Assembly: GCA_028287135.1 (NCBI GenBank)
Contig: JAQBQE010000019.1
Location: forward strand, 124,001-188,000
Source of the DNA: Myxococcales bacterium
GTDB lineage: Bacteria; Myxococcota_A; Polyangia; Haliangiales; Haliangiaceae
DNA: 64,000 bases
Direction: 5' to 3'
Both the position numbers and the translations under genes were made by a program. Every line of letters begins with the position of its first letter. Within the stretch, counting starts at the first letter, position 1. Below, piece after piece: positions 51,204 through 60,078 of the stretch. The notes beneath the pieces were generated by a model, which saw nothing but the letters and a program-made list of their open reading frames with translations, did no database searches and was not told where the DNA came from.

Positions 51204-52973
51204 ATGAACACGCCCCCGCGTCGAGCTCTGCTCTATCTACTCGGTGACCTGCCCGTCGTTCACCGGTGGGCGCTCCTCGTTCCGTCGATCGCTGACTGGC
51301 ATCGTGCGTTCGACGTGCCGTTCTTCGCGTACCGCGCGTCGGAGAGCACGATCACGAACGTCATCTGGAGCTTTGCCGAATCCGAGCTGCCCGAACAGGT
51401 CACCCAGGAGCTGTGCCTGAAGGTAGCGAACGCCGTTGCCGATCTCGCGCGCGGTCCGGCCGTGCTCGCCGAGCCCACGCAGAGCCTCTCGTTTGGATTT
51501 CACGCAAGCGCCTCGCTCGAGACGCTCTCCGCCGCGCTCGCAGCCGCTGGCATCGAGGTCGTCCGGTCGTTCGACGTGGACCCGTACGCATGGGCGGCCC
51601 TGAAGATGGTCCGCGCGGCGCGGCGCGGAGGGACACCGGACGAGCCGCGATCCATCGCCGACGCGCTCGAGACGATGGTGAGCTCCGGCACCCCGGCCAT
51701 CGTCGGGTTGCATACGATCGCGGGTAGCAAGGACCGCGAACAGGTCGAAGCGTGGTGCCGCGCAGCCCCTGACGTGTGCGATCTGGTGTGGTCGAGGGAC
51801 GGTCAGCGCCTGCTGGTCTGTGCGGACGACGTGCGAGTCCTGCGGCGGGGTACGGGCAAGGTCTTCGACGGCGCGCACGCGTGCGCCGAGTCCGCGTGCG
51901 GGGTGCTCTACATTCGACAGCTCGAGGAGGCGCACATGCTCCCCCCACGCGTCGACCCGCGAGACAACGCCATCCTGAGCGCCGATTTCGACGCCGCGGG
52001 CCGCATCGTGAGCGGTTTTCGCCATGGCGAGCTGCGCCGCGGTTCGGATGGCGTCGATGCCTCGACGCACGCGCTCCTCGCTCGCTTCGAAGCGCCGGTT
52101 CGCCGCGTGCGCGTCGCGCCGATCGGTCGGCACGTCGCCCTCATCGTCGGCTCCGATCTCGTCCTCCTCGACGAGGAGCGCACGCCACACGTGCTCGGGA
52201 AGGCATGTTCGAACGACGAGCAGACGTCTCCTGGGGACGACGACGGGTCGACGGCCTACCTGGCGTGGTCGGGCGACGCGACGTCTGTCGCGGTCTGCGT
52301 GGACGGCGAGCTGGTCGTTCACTCGGTCGAGACGAGGAGCGAGTCACGGCGAGCTCGCATCGCGCGCGAGCCCGAGCCTTGCGGCGAGGTCGGCTGGTCG
52401 AGGATGGCCGGGTTCGTCGTCCCGTGTGGGGAGGGTCTCGTCGTGGTCGCGAACGACGGCAGCCAGCGGCTTATTCGGCGGGCCGTCTTACCTCGAGGAG
52501 GGACGCTTCCGGGGCGGCTCACCGTTTCCGCCGACGGACGCATCGTGGTCGTCCACTTCCTCCAATACGGGTTGGACATGGGAGGCACGATCGAGGTGTT
52601 CGATCTCGCGCGCGACGAGGCCCATCTCCTGAGGAAGTTCGGTTCGAGTGGCGCGTTCTACCCGCTCGCCCTGGCGCCCTCGGGAGACGCCATGGCGTAC
52701 GGTTCGAGCACCGCCTCGGTCTGGATCGATGCCTGGAGCGTGAGCGTGACCCGCGACGACGCGCTCGAGGAAGCGAAGATCCCAGAGGTCCCCGCGCGCC
52801 CGCCCGCCGCCGACGAACCCGACCTCGAAGAGGGGCACTCCGTCGTGCACCTCACGTTCGGTCGCGGAACGATCGTCAGCCTGGACGGCGAGGGTGCACA
52901 GGCGCTCGTCACCGTGGATTTCAACGGTACGACCCGCAGGATCCGAGCGTCGCGGCTCACGGCCGCTCGCTGA
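51204..52973 (+). CDS. Cytoplasmic WD40/PD40-type propeller protein with UvrD-like C-terminal module
   Basis: A 589-residue protein without a signal peptide. An N-terminal helical part (TPPRRALLYLLGDLPVVHRW; HRAFDVPFFAYRASESTI) is followed by propeller-type repeats (GQRLLVCADDVRVLRRGTG, TAYLAWSGDATSVAVCVDGE, GTIEVFDLARDEAHLLRKF). It ends with VVHLTFGRGTIVSLDGEGAQ, which resembles the Tudor-like C-terminal module of UvrD/PcrA helicases and related proteins. It lies 8 nt after the lipoprotein gene, so it belongs to the same transcript. Its role is unknown; the C-terminal resemblance is by eye. Confidence 0.7.
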   Translation: MNTPPRRALLYLLGDLPVVHRWALLVPSIADWHRAFDVPFFAYRASESTITNVIWSFAESELPEQVTQELCLKVANAVADLARGPAVLAEPTQSLSFGFHASASLETLSAALAAAGIEVVRSFDVDPYAWAALKMVRAARRGGTPDEPRSIADALETMVSSGTPAIVGLHTIAGSKDREQVEAWCRAAPDVCDLVWSRDGQRLLVCADDVRVLRRGTGKVFDGAHACAESACGVLYIRQLEEAHMLPPRVDPRDNAILSADFDAAGRIVSGFRHGELRRGSDGVDASTHALLARFEAPVRRVRVAPIGRHVALIVGSDLVLLDEERTPHVLGKACSNDEQTSPGDDDGSTAYLAWSGDATSVAVCVDGELVVHSVETRSESRRARIAREPEPCGEVGWSRMAGFVVPCGEGLVVVANDGSQRLIRRAVLPRGGTLPGRLTVSADGRIVVVHFLQYGLDMGGTIEVFDLARDEAHLLRKFGSSGAFYPLALAPSGDAMAYGSSTASVWIDAWSVSVTRDDALEEAKIPEVPARPPAADEPDLEEGHSVVHLTFGRGTIVSLDGEGAQALVTVDFNGTTRRIRASRLTAAR

Positions 52974-53005
52974 ATCGTGGCCGTGTTCAGGCGACCGCTA
53001 GCGGA

Positions 53006-54019
53006 TCAGCCGCAGATCGTCTCGACGAGCATCGCGCAGACCTCGTACGGATCCATGTTCGCGGCCGGGCGGCGATCCTCGAAGTAACCCTTGCCCGTGT
53101 TGGCGGTCGCCATCGGGATCCGGATCGACGCTCCGCGATCGCTCACGCCGTAGCGGAACTGATGGATCGAGCAGGTCTCGTGCTTGCCGGTCAGGCGCTC
53201 CTCGTTGAAGGCGCCGTAGACCGCGATGTGCTCCTGGTGCCGCGCGCGAAGCTTCTCGCACATGGCCTCGATGGCCTTGATGCCGCCGTCGGCGCGCGTC
53301 GCCTTGGTGCTGATGTTGGTGTGAGCACCGGCGCCGTTCCAGTCGCCCTTGATCGGCTTCGGGTGGAGCGTCGCGCTGACGCCGTACTCCTCGCCGATCC
53401 TGTAGAGCAGCCAGCGAGCGAGCCACAGCTGATCCGCCATGTCGACGGGACCGAGCGTGCCGATCTGGAATTCCCACTGCGCGGGCATCACCTCGGCGTT
53501 GGTGCCGACGATCGCCAGCCCGGCCTTGATGCATGCCTCGGCATGCGCCTCGACGACATCGCGACCGAAGACCTCGTCGCTGCCGACGCCGCAGTAGTAA
53601 CCACCCTGCGGAGCCGGGAACCCGCGCTCCGGCCAGCCGAGCGGCTTGTTGCCGTCGAAGAACGTGTACTCCTGCTCGATGCCGAACCACACGTCGTGAT
53701 CCGCGTGCTTGTCCTGGAGCGTGCGAAGCCGCGCGCGATGATTGCTCGAGTGGATCGTGCCGTCCGCGTTGAGCACCTCGCACAGGACGAGGACGTCCTG
53801 CTCGTCGTGCAGCGGATCGGGGATGATCTTGACGGGCTTCAGCCCGCAGTCACTGAAGTGACCCTCGGCCTGGCTGGTGCTCGAACCGTCGAAGCCCCAG
53901 TCCGGAAGCTCCTCGACCTTCTTGATCGGACCCTCGACGATCTTCGTCTTGGACCGCAGCTTGGCAGTTGGTTTCTGGCCATCGATCCAGATGTACTCGG
54001 CGCGGATTTTCTTGCTCAC
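53006..54019 (-). CDS. glnII: Glutamine synthetase type II (eukaryotic-type)
   Basis: A 337-residue GSII, well below the ~470 of type I. Family blocks: RAEYIWIDGQKPTAKLRSKT, LPDWGFDGSSTSQAEGH, KIIPDPLHDEQDVLVLCEV, WFGIEQEYTFFDGNKPLGWP, GLAIVGTNAEVMPAQWEFQIG, GDWNGAGAHTNISTK and RGASIRIP. It condenses glutamate and ammonia with ATP. The GTG at 54019 (SKKIRAEYIW) fits the family N-terminus; an alternative GTG at 54031 overlaps the upstream polymerase stop. It follows the polymerase gene on the same strand, so it is probably co-transcribed. Confidence 0.94.
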   Translation of the reverse strand: MSKKIRAEYIWIDGQKPTAKLRSKTKIVEGPIKKVEELPDWGFDGSSTSQAEGHFSDCGLKPVKIIPDPLHDEQDVLVLCEVLNADGTIHSSNHRARLRTLQDKHADHDVWFGIEQEYTFFDGNKPLGWPERGFPAPQGGYYCGVGSDEVFGRDVVEAHAEACIKAGLAIVGTNAEVMPAQWEFQIGTLGPVDMADQLWLARWLLYRIGEEYGVSATLHPKPIKGDWNGAGAHTNISTKATRADGGIKAIEAMCEKLRARHQEHIAVYGAFNEERLTGKHETCSIHQFRYGVSDRGASIRIPMATANTGKGYFEDRRPAANMDPYEVCAMLVETICG

Positions 54020-54030
54020 GGGCCGGAACA

Positions 54031-56349
54031 CTAGCGCAGGTCCGGGGGTTGCGGGGGTGAGGCGGGCGTGAGCACTGCTCGGATTGTGTGGAGTGGCGGG
54101 GCGAACAGGGACAGCTGGTCGGGATCGGCGAACACCGCAGCGAAGTCTTCGGGGGAAAACGCACGGACAAAGCGCGCGGTGAAGGTGTCCCGCAGGAGCC
54201 GAACGTAGTGATCGCTATCGTAATCTCGGAGCTCGGCCGCGTCGGTCGCGATGCCCCCGCTCCCGGTCCGCGTGCGATAGACCCGCACGCGCTCGCCAGG
54301 TGCCCACACCGTCCGTCCACTCGCGAGCATCGCCTCGTACGGAAGCTCGCGCCGGCTCTCGCGGATCTCGAAGTATTCCGCGGGTGTCTTGGTCAGCCGG
54401 ACCCGTGATGAAACGTCGTACGTCGGGAGCTCGCGCCGGCGCAGCGCTCCGACGGTCGCGAGGTAGGCGGCGCGAACCCCGGGGACATCGCCGGCGAGCA
54501 GCCGCGCGATCGCCGTGCGCAGGAACGCCTCCCCGAACGGCTCGGCCCGGCTCGACCGGAACGCCACGCCGCGCAGGATCAAGGATCCGTCGTAGGCGAG
54601 CAGCGCGTAGTTCTTCGGCTCGTGGGACAGCATCGCGGCGTAGCGACCCTCGAATTCGAGCCGGACGAGCGGAGGCAGCAGCGCCGCGACCTCGGCGACC
54701 GCGCGACGCTCGTCGGTCTCCGCCCAGGTCTCGGGCACCGAGACATAGACGCCGTCGGTGTCGGCCTCGAGCAGCGTCATGCCCCGCGCGGCGAGCTCAC
54801 GGCACATCTGATCGAGCAACTCGCGGCCGTGACGCGTCACCTCGTTGGCGGCGTGGACATCCGCGAACCGGGTCAGCCCACCGGCCGCGAGATAGCCGTA
54901 CGCCGAGTTGACGACGAGCTTCATCGCCGCCGACATCGCCTCGTGCGTGTAGCGCTCCGCCGAGCCGGCGGGTGCCGCCTTCGCGCTCGCCTTCGCAGCG
55001 AGCCGTCGCTCGACGAGCCGATCGACCAGCGCGAGCAACGCCCCCAGGTGATCGCGCGCAGGCCCGATCCGGTACGCGCGCATCAGCGACGGATACAGGC
55101 TCGCCACGTCGGCCTTGACGATCCGGTGCGCAACGCCCGCTGCGAACAGGTGGAGCGCCGCGCCGCTGTGCGGGGTTCCATCTCCCGGCTCGTGCGCGGG
55201 CAACGCCATCCCCGAGCGCAGGTACGCGCGGACCAGCAGCGGATCGATCACGCCGGTCGCCGCGCCCGCATCCGCCAGCCGCTCGTAGCGCCGCGGTGCC
55301 ATCCGCGCGAGCGCGAACGCTGCACCGCCCATCATCTTCGCGAGACCGGCAACCTCCTCGACATCGGCGGTCGCGTAGCGACGCACGCGATCCGGATCGG
55401 TCCGGTACACCTCGTGGATCCGATCGCCGGGAATCTGCTCGCGATCGGGACCGGCGATGCCGAGCTGCTGCGCGACCTCCTTGAGGCCGTGGCCGGTCAG
55501 ATCGTGCGTCGCGAAGTCGTGGCGCAGCACGGCGTCGAGCGTGTCGATCAGCTCGCGGCCGGCGATCACGAACCGGATCCGGCGGGTCGCATCCTTGCTG
55601 CTGACCACACCTCGTCGCGCCGCACGCTGGCGCAACCCGGGTGGGCCGATCCGGGCGACCGCGAGCGGGACCCCGAGGATCGCCGCGCGACGCTCGAGGA
55701 ACGGCAGATCGAAGCCGTGCAGGTTGTGGTTCTCGATGACGTCCGGATCGCTGGCTGTGATCGTCGCGACCAGCCGCGCGATCAGCTCGGCCTCCGCCGC
55801 ATCACCATCGCCACGGACCTCGAGCGTGCGGACCTCTCCGCTCGGGTCGCGCACCGCGGCCATGAAGATCCGATCGCGCTGTGCATCGAGCCCGGTGGTC
55901 TCGAGATCGATCTGCATCCGGTGCAGCTCGTCGAACGCGAGGTCGCGGAAGTAGGTGCGCCCGGTCGCGACGAGGTACTGCTCCTCGGGCGGCAGCATCA
56001 GGACCGCGTCGTCACCGAGCTCGCGCACGTGACGCACCGAGTGTCCGCGCCTCCGCGACGCTCCCTCGAGCAGCGCGGAGGTCAGCACGGTGATGTGATC
56101 GGCGCGCACGAGGAACCGCAGCGCTCCAGGTCCCGCGAGCTCGCGATGGGTGGCCCCCCGCAGCCCGATCGCCATCAGATCGTCGAACCGCTCCTGATCG
56201 ACGAGCAGCCACGGCCGGTACCGCACGTCCTCGCGGACGAGAGCGCCGGCGACGCGCCGCCACACGGTCGCGGAGCCATCTCCCTCGGCCCACACCGACA
56301 CGATCCCCGGCGTGGGATCCCAGCCCCACAGCCACTCGTCCTCCGTCAC
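54031..56349 (-). CDS. polB: Family B DNA polymerase (Pol II-like)
   Basis: A 772-residue family B polymerase. An N-terminal domain precedes the 3'-5' exonuclease (Exo I block QIDLETTGLDAQ; Exo II NHNLHGFDLPF). Polymerase motifs are A, DVASLYPSLMRAY; B, KLVVNSAYGYLAAGG; C, LEADTDGVYVS; and then KNYALLAYDG. E. coli Pol II (783 residues) is similar in size, and Pol II acts in translesion and restart synthesis. Motif C has EADTDG rather than YGDTDS, which may alter fidelity. The GTG at 56349 comes 2 nt after the stop of the upstream peptidase. Confidence 0.9.
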   Translation of the reverse strand: MTEDEWLWGWDPTPGIVSVWAEGDGSATVWRRVAGALVREDVRYRPWLLVDQERFDDLMAIGLRGATHRELAGPGALRFLVRADHITVLTSALLEGASRRRGHSVRHVRELGDDAVLMLPPEEQYLVATGRTYFRDLAFDELHRMQIDLETTGLDAQRDRIFMAAVRDPSGEVRTLEVRGDGDAAEAELIARLVATITASDPDVIENHNLHGFDLPFLERRAAILGVPLAVARIGPPGLRQRAARRGVVSSKDATRRIRFVIAGRELIDTLDAVLRHDFATHDLTGHGLKEVAQQLGIAGPDREQIPGDRIHEVYRTDPDRVRRYATADVEEVAGLAKMMGGAAFALARMAPRRYERLADAGAATGVIDPLLVRAYLRSGMALPAHEPGDGTPHSGAALHLFAAGVAHRIVKADVASLYPSLMRAYRIGPARDHLGALLALVDRLVERRLAAKASAKAAPAGSAERYTHEAMSAAMKLVVNSAYGYLAAGGLTRFADVHAANEVTRHGRELLDQMCRELAARGMTLLEADTDGVYVSVPETWAETDERRAVAEVAALLPPLVRLEFEGRYAAMLSHEPKNYALLAYDGSLILRGVAFRSSRAEPFGEAFLRTAIARLLAGDVPGVRAAYLATVGALRRRELPTYDVSSRVRLTKTPAEYFEIRESRRELPYEAMLASGRTVWAPGERVRVYRTRTGSGGIATDAAELRDYDSDHYVRLLRDTFTARFVRAFSPEDFAAVFADPDQLSLFAPPLHTIRAVLTPASPPQPPDLR

Positions 56350-56351
56350 TA

Positions 56352-58457
56352 CTACTTCTTCAACGCGCGCGCGGTCGCATCGAGCAGCGGCTGCGAGCTC
56401 ACGGGCTTGCCGGTCGCCTGCTGCATCCACAGATCGGGAAGGATGTTTCCGAGCCGGCACACGCGCTCGAACTCGGTCGCGAACGTCGCGCGGTCTTTGC
56501 CCTCGACGTGCTCCTCGATCTGGAACGCGATCAGGTGGCCGACGACGTAGTTGAACAGGTAGAGCGGCGACGCGATCGTGTGGCTGTAGATGCCGAGCAG
56601 CGAGGTTCCCTTGCCGCCGAGTGTCGGTGCGTAGTAGCGGTCCCACACCTCGCGCGCGATCCGGCCGGTCGCCTCGCGCAGCTCAGCGGCGGTCGCGGTC
56701 GGATGCTCGTAGAGCCAGTGCCAGACGTCGATCTCGACGAGCGCGGAGCCCGCGATCTCGCGGGTGTTCCAGAACGCGTCGAGGATGCGGAGCCGATCGG
56801 CTTCGCCGCCGGGCTTGGGCCGACCGAGCAGCTCGAGGTCACGCGCCTGGAACAGGAACGCGAGCGCCTCGGTGAACGCGGTGTTCGGCACGCCGCTGAG
56901 CAGCGTGTAGTCGACGTCGTAGAGCGAGAACGTCTGCTCGACGTTGTGGCCGAGCTCGTGGACCGCGATGTTGTAGCCCTTGTAGTCCATGCCGCCGGCC
57001 TCGACGCGCGTCCGCAGGTGCGCCTGGTCACCGCGGCGCTCCGCGCCCATCGCATGTCCCGCGCCGCGTGACGGATCGACCGCGATGTGATCGGCGAGGT
57101 ACTTCGCCCGTCCCTCGGTAAACCCGAGGTCACGGAGGATCCGTGGCAGGTCCTTGGCGAACGCAGCGGCGGTCGGATAGCGCTTGCGCGTGATCGCGTC
57201 GAGCTCGGCCTCGGCGGTCGAGCCACCGCCGAACTCGTACCAGAGATCATGTGGCTCGAGCTTGCGACCGAGGCGGCGCTCGATCTCGCGCGCGGCCTCC
57301 ACCGAGTGGGGCGACTCGAGGATCTCGACGAGCATCTTGCGCACGCGCTCCTCGGACAGCTCGGCACCTTCGAACGCACGGTCGATCCGGGTCGGAGCGA
57401 TCGGCGAGTACTTGTCAATCGCGCGCGCCGCTGCGAAGTGGCGGATCACCTGCGCGAACCGGGTGTCGGGCTCGCGCTCGTCGCTCGGTGCGGTCGGCCG
57501 ATCCTTGGGCGCGTCGGCCTCGATCGTGCCGGCGGCTGCCGCGGTGACCTTGTTCGTGAACGGGTCCCAGTCGAGGCGCGGGTTGTTGATCACCGCCGCG
57601 GGGATCGTCTGCGTGACGATCCGCTCCATCAGCTTCGCGATCGTCCGCTGCTTCGCCATACCGTCGGCATCCGCGTAGTTCGCCTTGAGCTCGTCGCGAA
57701 GGTTCCAGTGGCTGATCAGCCGCTTGCCCGACGGAAACCGGCGCTTGCCGTCCTCGCCGAGGACGTGGTGCATCCACAGGTTGTAGCCGGCGACATACTG
57801 ATCGGCGGCTGCCTCCGCGGCCGTCGCGGCCTGTGCGAGCTCGCCGGGTACGCGGGTGTCGACGATCCCGGTGAGCCGGAGCTCGGCCCAGGTCCGGCGC
57901 GAGTAGCGCTCCGCGTTCTGGATCCGCTCCGCGAGCGTCGAGAGCGGGAAGTTCAGCAGGATCGAGAACGCGACCTTGGACGTGAACAGATCGTCGACGA
58001 CATGCGCGCCGAGGTCATACGTCGCGAGCAGCTGGTCGACCGGCATCATCGGACCGTCCTCGACCTCCGTCCCCCAGCGCACCGTGCGACCTAGCTCGAG
58101 CACGTGCCCCCGGATCTGCTCGACGGTCGCCTGCAGCTTCGCGAACAGCGCATCGCGCGCGGCGGGGTCGGCGACGAACTGCTCGACGCAGAACTCCGCG
58201 AGGTCGCCATCGCCCGCGCGCCACAGCTTCGCGGCCTGCTCGACGCCGGTGCGGATCGCGGCCTGGTGCGCGGCACCGTGCTTGGCGGTCAGCTTCGCGA
58301 TCGCATCGGAGATCTGCGCTGCGGATGCGGGCGCGAGCGGATCCGAGGTCGCCTGCGAGGACGCGGGATCCCGCGTCGGAGCGAGCGTGGAACCACGAGG
58401 GCCAGGACACGCTGCGAGCAGGACGGCAGCGAGGAGCGAGAGGGTTCGCGTGAGCAC
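56352..58457 (-). CDS. Exported zinc metallopeptidase (HELGH, M3-like)
   Basis: A 701-residue lipoprotein-type enzyme (LSLLAAVLLAACPG). A long helical N-terminal part precedes the zinc motif HELGHNVEQTFSLY at 500-504, followed by FTEALAFLFQARDLELLG, in which a Glu may be the third ligand. This is a gluzincin layout related to M3 oligopeptidases but clearly different from the gene at 32848. The role may be periplasmic peptide breakdown. The GTG at 58457 has AGGTAGGGG upstream; an earlier in-frame start at 58547 is unlikely. It leads a three-gene run with polB and glnII. Confidence 0.85.
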   Translation of the reverse strand: MLTRTLSLLAAVLLAACPGPRGSTLAPTRDPASSQATSDPLAPASAAQISDAIAKLTAKHGAAHQAAIRTGVEQAAKLWRAGDGDLAEFCVEQFVADPAARDALFAKLQATVEQIRGHVLELGRTVRWGTEVEDGPMMPVDQLLATYDLGAHVVDDLFTSKVAFSILLNFPLSTLAERIQNAERYSRRTWAELRLTGIVDTRVPGELAQAATAAEAAADQYVAGYNLWMHHVLGEDGKRRFPSGKRLISHWNLRDELKANYADADGMAKQRTIAKLMERIVTQTIPAAVINNPRLDWDPFTNKVTAAAAGTIEADAPKDRPTAPSDEREPDTRFAQVIRHFAAARAIDKYSPIAPTRIDRAFEGAELSEERVRKMLVEILESPHSVEAAREIERRLGRKLEPHDLWYEFGGGSTAEAELDAITRKRYPTAAAFAKDLPRILRDLGFTEGRAKYLADHIAVDPSRGAGHAMGAERRGDQAHLRTRVEAGGMDYKGYNIAVHELGHNVEQTFSLYDVDYTLLSGVPNTAFTEALAFLFQARDLELLGRPKPGGEADRLRILDAFWNTREIAGSALVEIDVWHWLYEHPTATAAELREATGRIAREVWDRYYAPTLGGKGTSLLGIYSHTIASPLYLFNYVVGHLIAFQIEEHVEGKDRATFATEFERVCRLGNILPDLWMQQATGKPVSSQPLLDATARALKK

Positions 58458-58594
58458 GCCCCTACCTACCACTCCTGCCGGTCGCGCAGCTCCCGACCGA
58501 CGGTCCGTCACATAAGCTGACACAAGGCTGTCCTTTCGATCATCCATGGTCCCTTCACGGAAAGGGCCACCTTGACATCCTCGGCAGTGACTTC

Positions 58595-58726
58595 GTGTCC
58601 GTGAACTTCAACTGTCTCGATGACATCGACGTCGGAACCGTCCAGGTCACGTACTGGGACGGCCGCCACAACAACTGGCAAGGCCGGATGCGCGACACGC
58701 CATGGCCGATCTTCTCGGGTGCGTGA
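58595..58726 (+). pseudogene. Orphan C-terminal coding fragment
   Basis: The frame ending at 58726 reads NFNCLDDIDVGTVQVTYWDG, then RHNNWQGRMRDTPWPIFSGA and a stop. Codon third positions are G/C-rich as in real genes, and the protein is well formed. No ATG/GTG gives a complete domain, and the frame upstream lacks coding character. I read it as the end of a lost gene, possibly a secreted RICIN- or lectin-like protein, but the family is not recognised. A 43-residue peptide from GTG 58595 is the only alternative. Confidence 0.35.
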
Positions 58727-58752
58727 GCAAACCAGCCGCGTAGGATGCCGCC

Positions 58753-59517
58753 ATGAACACGACGGCTCTCGATGTGAAGTCCAAGGTCAGCGAGGACGAG
58801 TGGAAGCTGCGGGTCGATCTCGCTGCGTGCTACCGGCTGGTCGCCCACTACGGCTGGGACGATCTGATCTTCACGCACATCTCGGCGCGGCTGCCCGGGC
58901 CCGATCATCAGTTCCTGATCAACCCGTACGGGATGACGTTCGACGAGATCACCGCATCGAACCTCGTCAAGATCGACCTCGACGGGCGCAAGGTGATGGA
59001 CAGCCCGTTCGAGATCAATCCCGCGGGGTTCACGATCCACAGCGCGATCCACGCCGCCCGTGACGATGCGAAGTGCGTGCTGCACACGCACAGCATCAAC
59101 GGCGTCGCCGTCTCGGCGTCCAGGCAGGGCGTGCTCCCGCTGTCGCAGCAGTCGACGTTCGTGCTCGCGTCACTCGGCTATCACGACTACGAGGGCGTCG
59201 CGCTCAACGCCGACGAGAAGCCGCGGCTCGTCCGCGACCTCGGGGACAAGACGTTCTTCATGCTGCGCAACCACGGCCTGCTGACGGTCGGCTCGTCGAT
59301 CGCCGATGCGTTCCTCGCGATGTACCTGTTCGAGTCCGCGTGCACGATCCAGCTGCGCGCGCAGGCGGCGGCGACCGAGCTGATCACGATCGAGCCCAAG
59401 GTCCTCGACGGCGCGATGATGATGGCGCAGATGGTGCTGCGCGGTGGCGGCGGCGGCTTCGCGTGGCCGGGTCTGCTCCGGAAGCTCGACCGGATCGATC
59501 CGAGCTTCCGCACGTAG
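58753..59517 (+). CDS. Class II aldolase/adducin family protein
   Basis: A 254-residue enzyme. Features of the family: RVDLAACYRLVAHYGWDDLIFTHISARLPG, the zinc-ligand pair in VLHTHSINGVAVSA, and RNHGLLTVG (third His) near residue 175. Class II aldolases cleave L-fuculose- or related phosphates; adducin-type homologues also act as dehydratases or are noncatalytic. The substrate is not deducible. Start is ATG 58753. ppiB follows 20 nt later, possibly on the same transcript. Confidence 0.9.
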   Translation: MNTTALDVKSKVSEDEWKLRVDLAACYRLVAHYGWDDLIFTHISARLPGPDHQFLINPYGMTFDEITASNLVKIDLDGRKVMDSPFEINPAGFTIHSAIHAARDDAKCVLHTHSINGVAVSASRQGVLPLSQQSTFVLASLGYHDYEGVALNADEKPRLVRDLGDKTFFMLRNHGLLTVGSSIADAFLAMYLFESACTIQLRAQAAATELITIEPKVLDGAMMMAQMVLRGGGGGFAWPGLLRKLDRIDPSFRT

Positions 59518-59537
59518 CTGTCTGTTAGTGTCGGCGG

Positions 59538-60044
59538 ATGGCTGATCCCACCGTCGAAGTCGTCACCAATCACGGAACGTTTGTCATCGCGCTCGATCCC
59601 GCGAAGGCACCAAAGTCCGTCGAGAACTTCCTGCGCTACGTCGACGCCAAGCACTACGACGGAACGATCTTCCATCGGGTGATCCCGACCTTCATGATCC
59701 AGGGCGGCGGCTTCGACGCGCAGCTCGAGAAGAAGCCGGTCCAGGCACCGGTGCCCAACGAAGCCGATAACGGCCTCAAGAACACGCGTGGCACGGTCGC
59801 GATGGCACGCACCAGCGATCCGCACTCCGCCACGTCGCAGTTCTTCGTCAACGTCACCGACAACGCGTTCCTGGACCACCAGGCGAAGGATTCGCAGGGC
59901 TGGGGCTACACGGTGTTCGGCAGGGTCACCGACGGCATGGACGTCGTCGAGAAGATCAAGGCCGTGAAGACCGGCGCGAGTGGCCCGTTCTCGAAGGACG
60001 CGCCCGTCGAGCAGGTCGTGATCCAGAGCGTTCGCCGCCGCTAA
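59538..60044 (+). CDS. ppiB: Peptidyl-prolyl cis-trans isomerase (cyclophilin B type)
   Basis: A 168-residue cyclophilin without signal peptide, hence cytosolic. Key blocks are VENFLRYVDAKHYDGTIFHRVIPTFMIQGG, TRGTVAMARTSDPHSATSQFFVNVTDN and GYTVFGRVTDGMDVVEKI. The catalytic Arg (FHRV), Phe and the QGG/SATSQFFVN motifs are intact. Its stop codon TAA is composed of the TA target duplication plus the first base of the downstream mobile element; before the insertion the stop was TAG. Confidence 0.95.
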   Translation: MADPTVEVVTNHGTFVIALDPAKAPKSVENFLRYVDAKHYDGTIFHRVIPTFMIQGGGFDAQLEKKPVQAPVPNEADNGLKNTRGTVAMARTSDPHSATSQFFVNVTDNAFLDHQAKDSQGWGYTVFGRVTDGMDVVEKIKAVKTGASGPFSKDAPVEQVVIQSVRRR

Positions 60045-60059
60045 GAGCTGTCCCGTAAT
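60041..60059. repeat. Left terminal inverted repeat with TA target site
   Basis: CTAAGAGCTGTCCCGTAAT is the exact inverted match of 63725-63743 over 19 bp. The element proper begins at A60044 after the duplicated TA (60042-60043), leaving an inverted repeat of 16 bp within the element. Confidence 0.92.
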
Positions 60060-60078
60060 TAAGCTTTAACCCCAGGGA

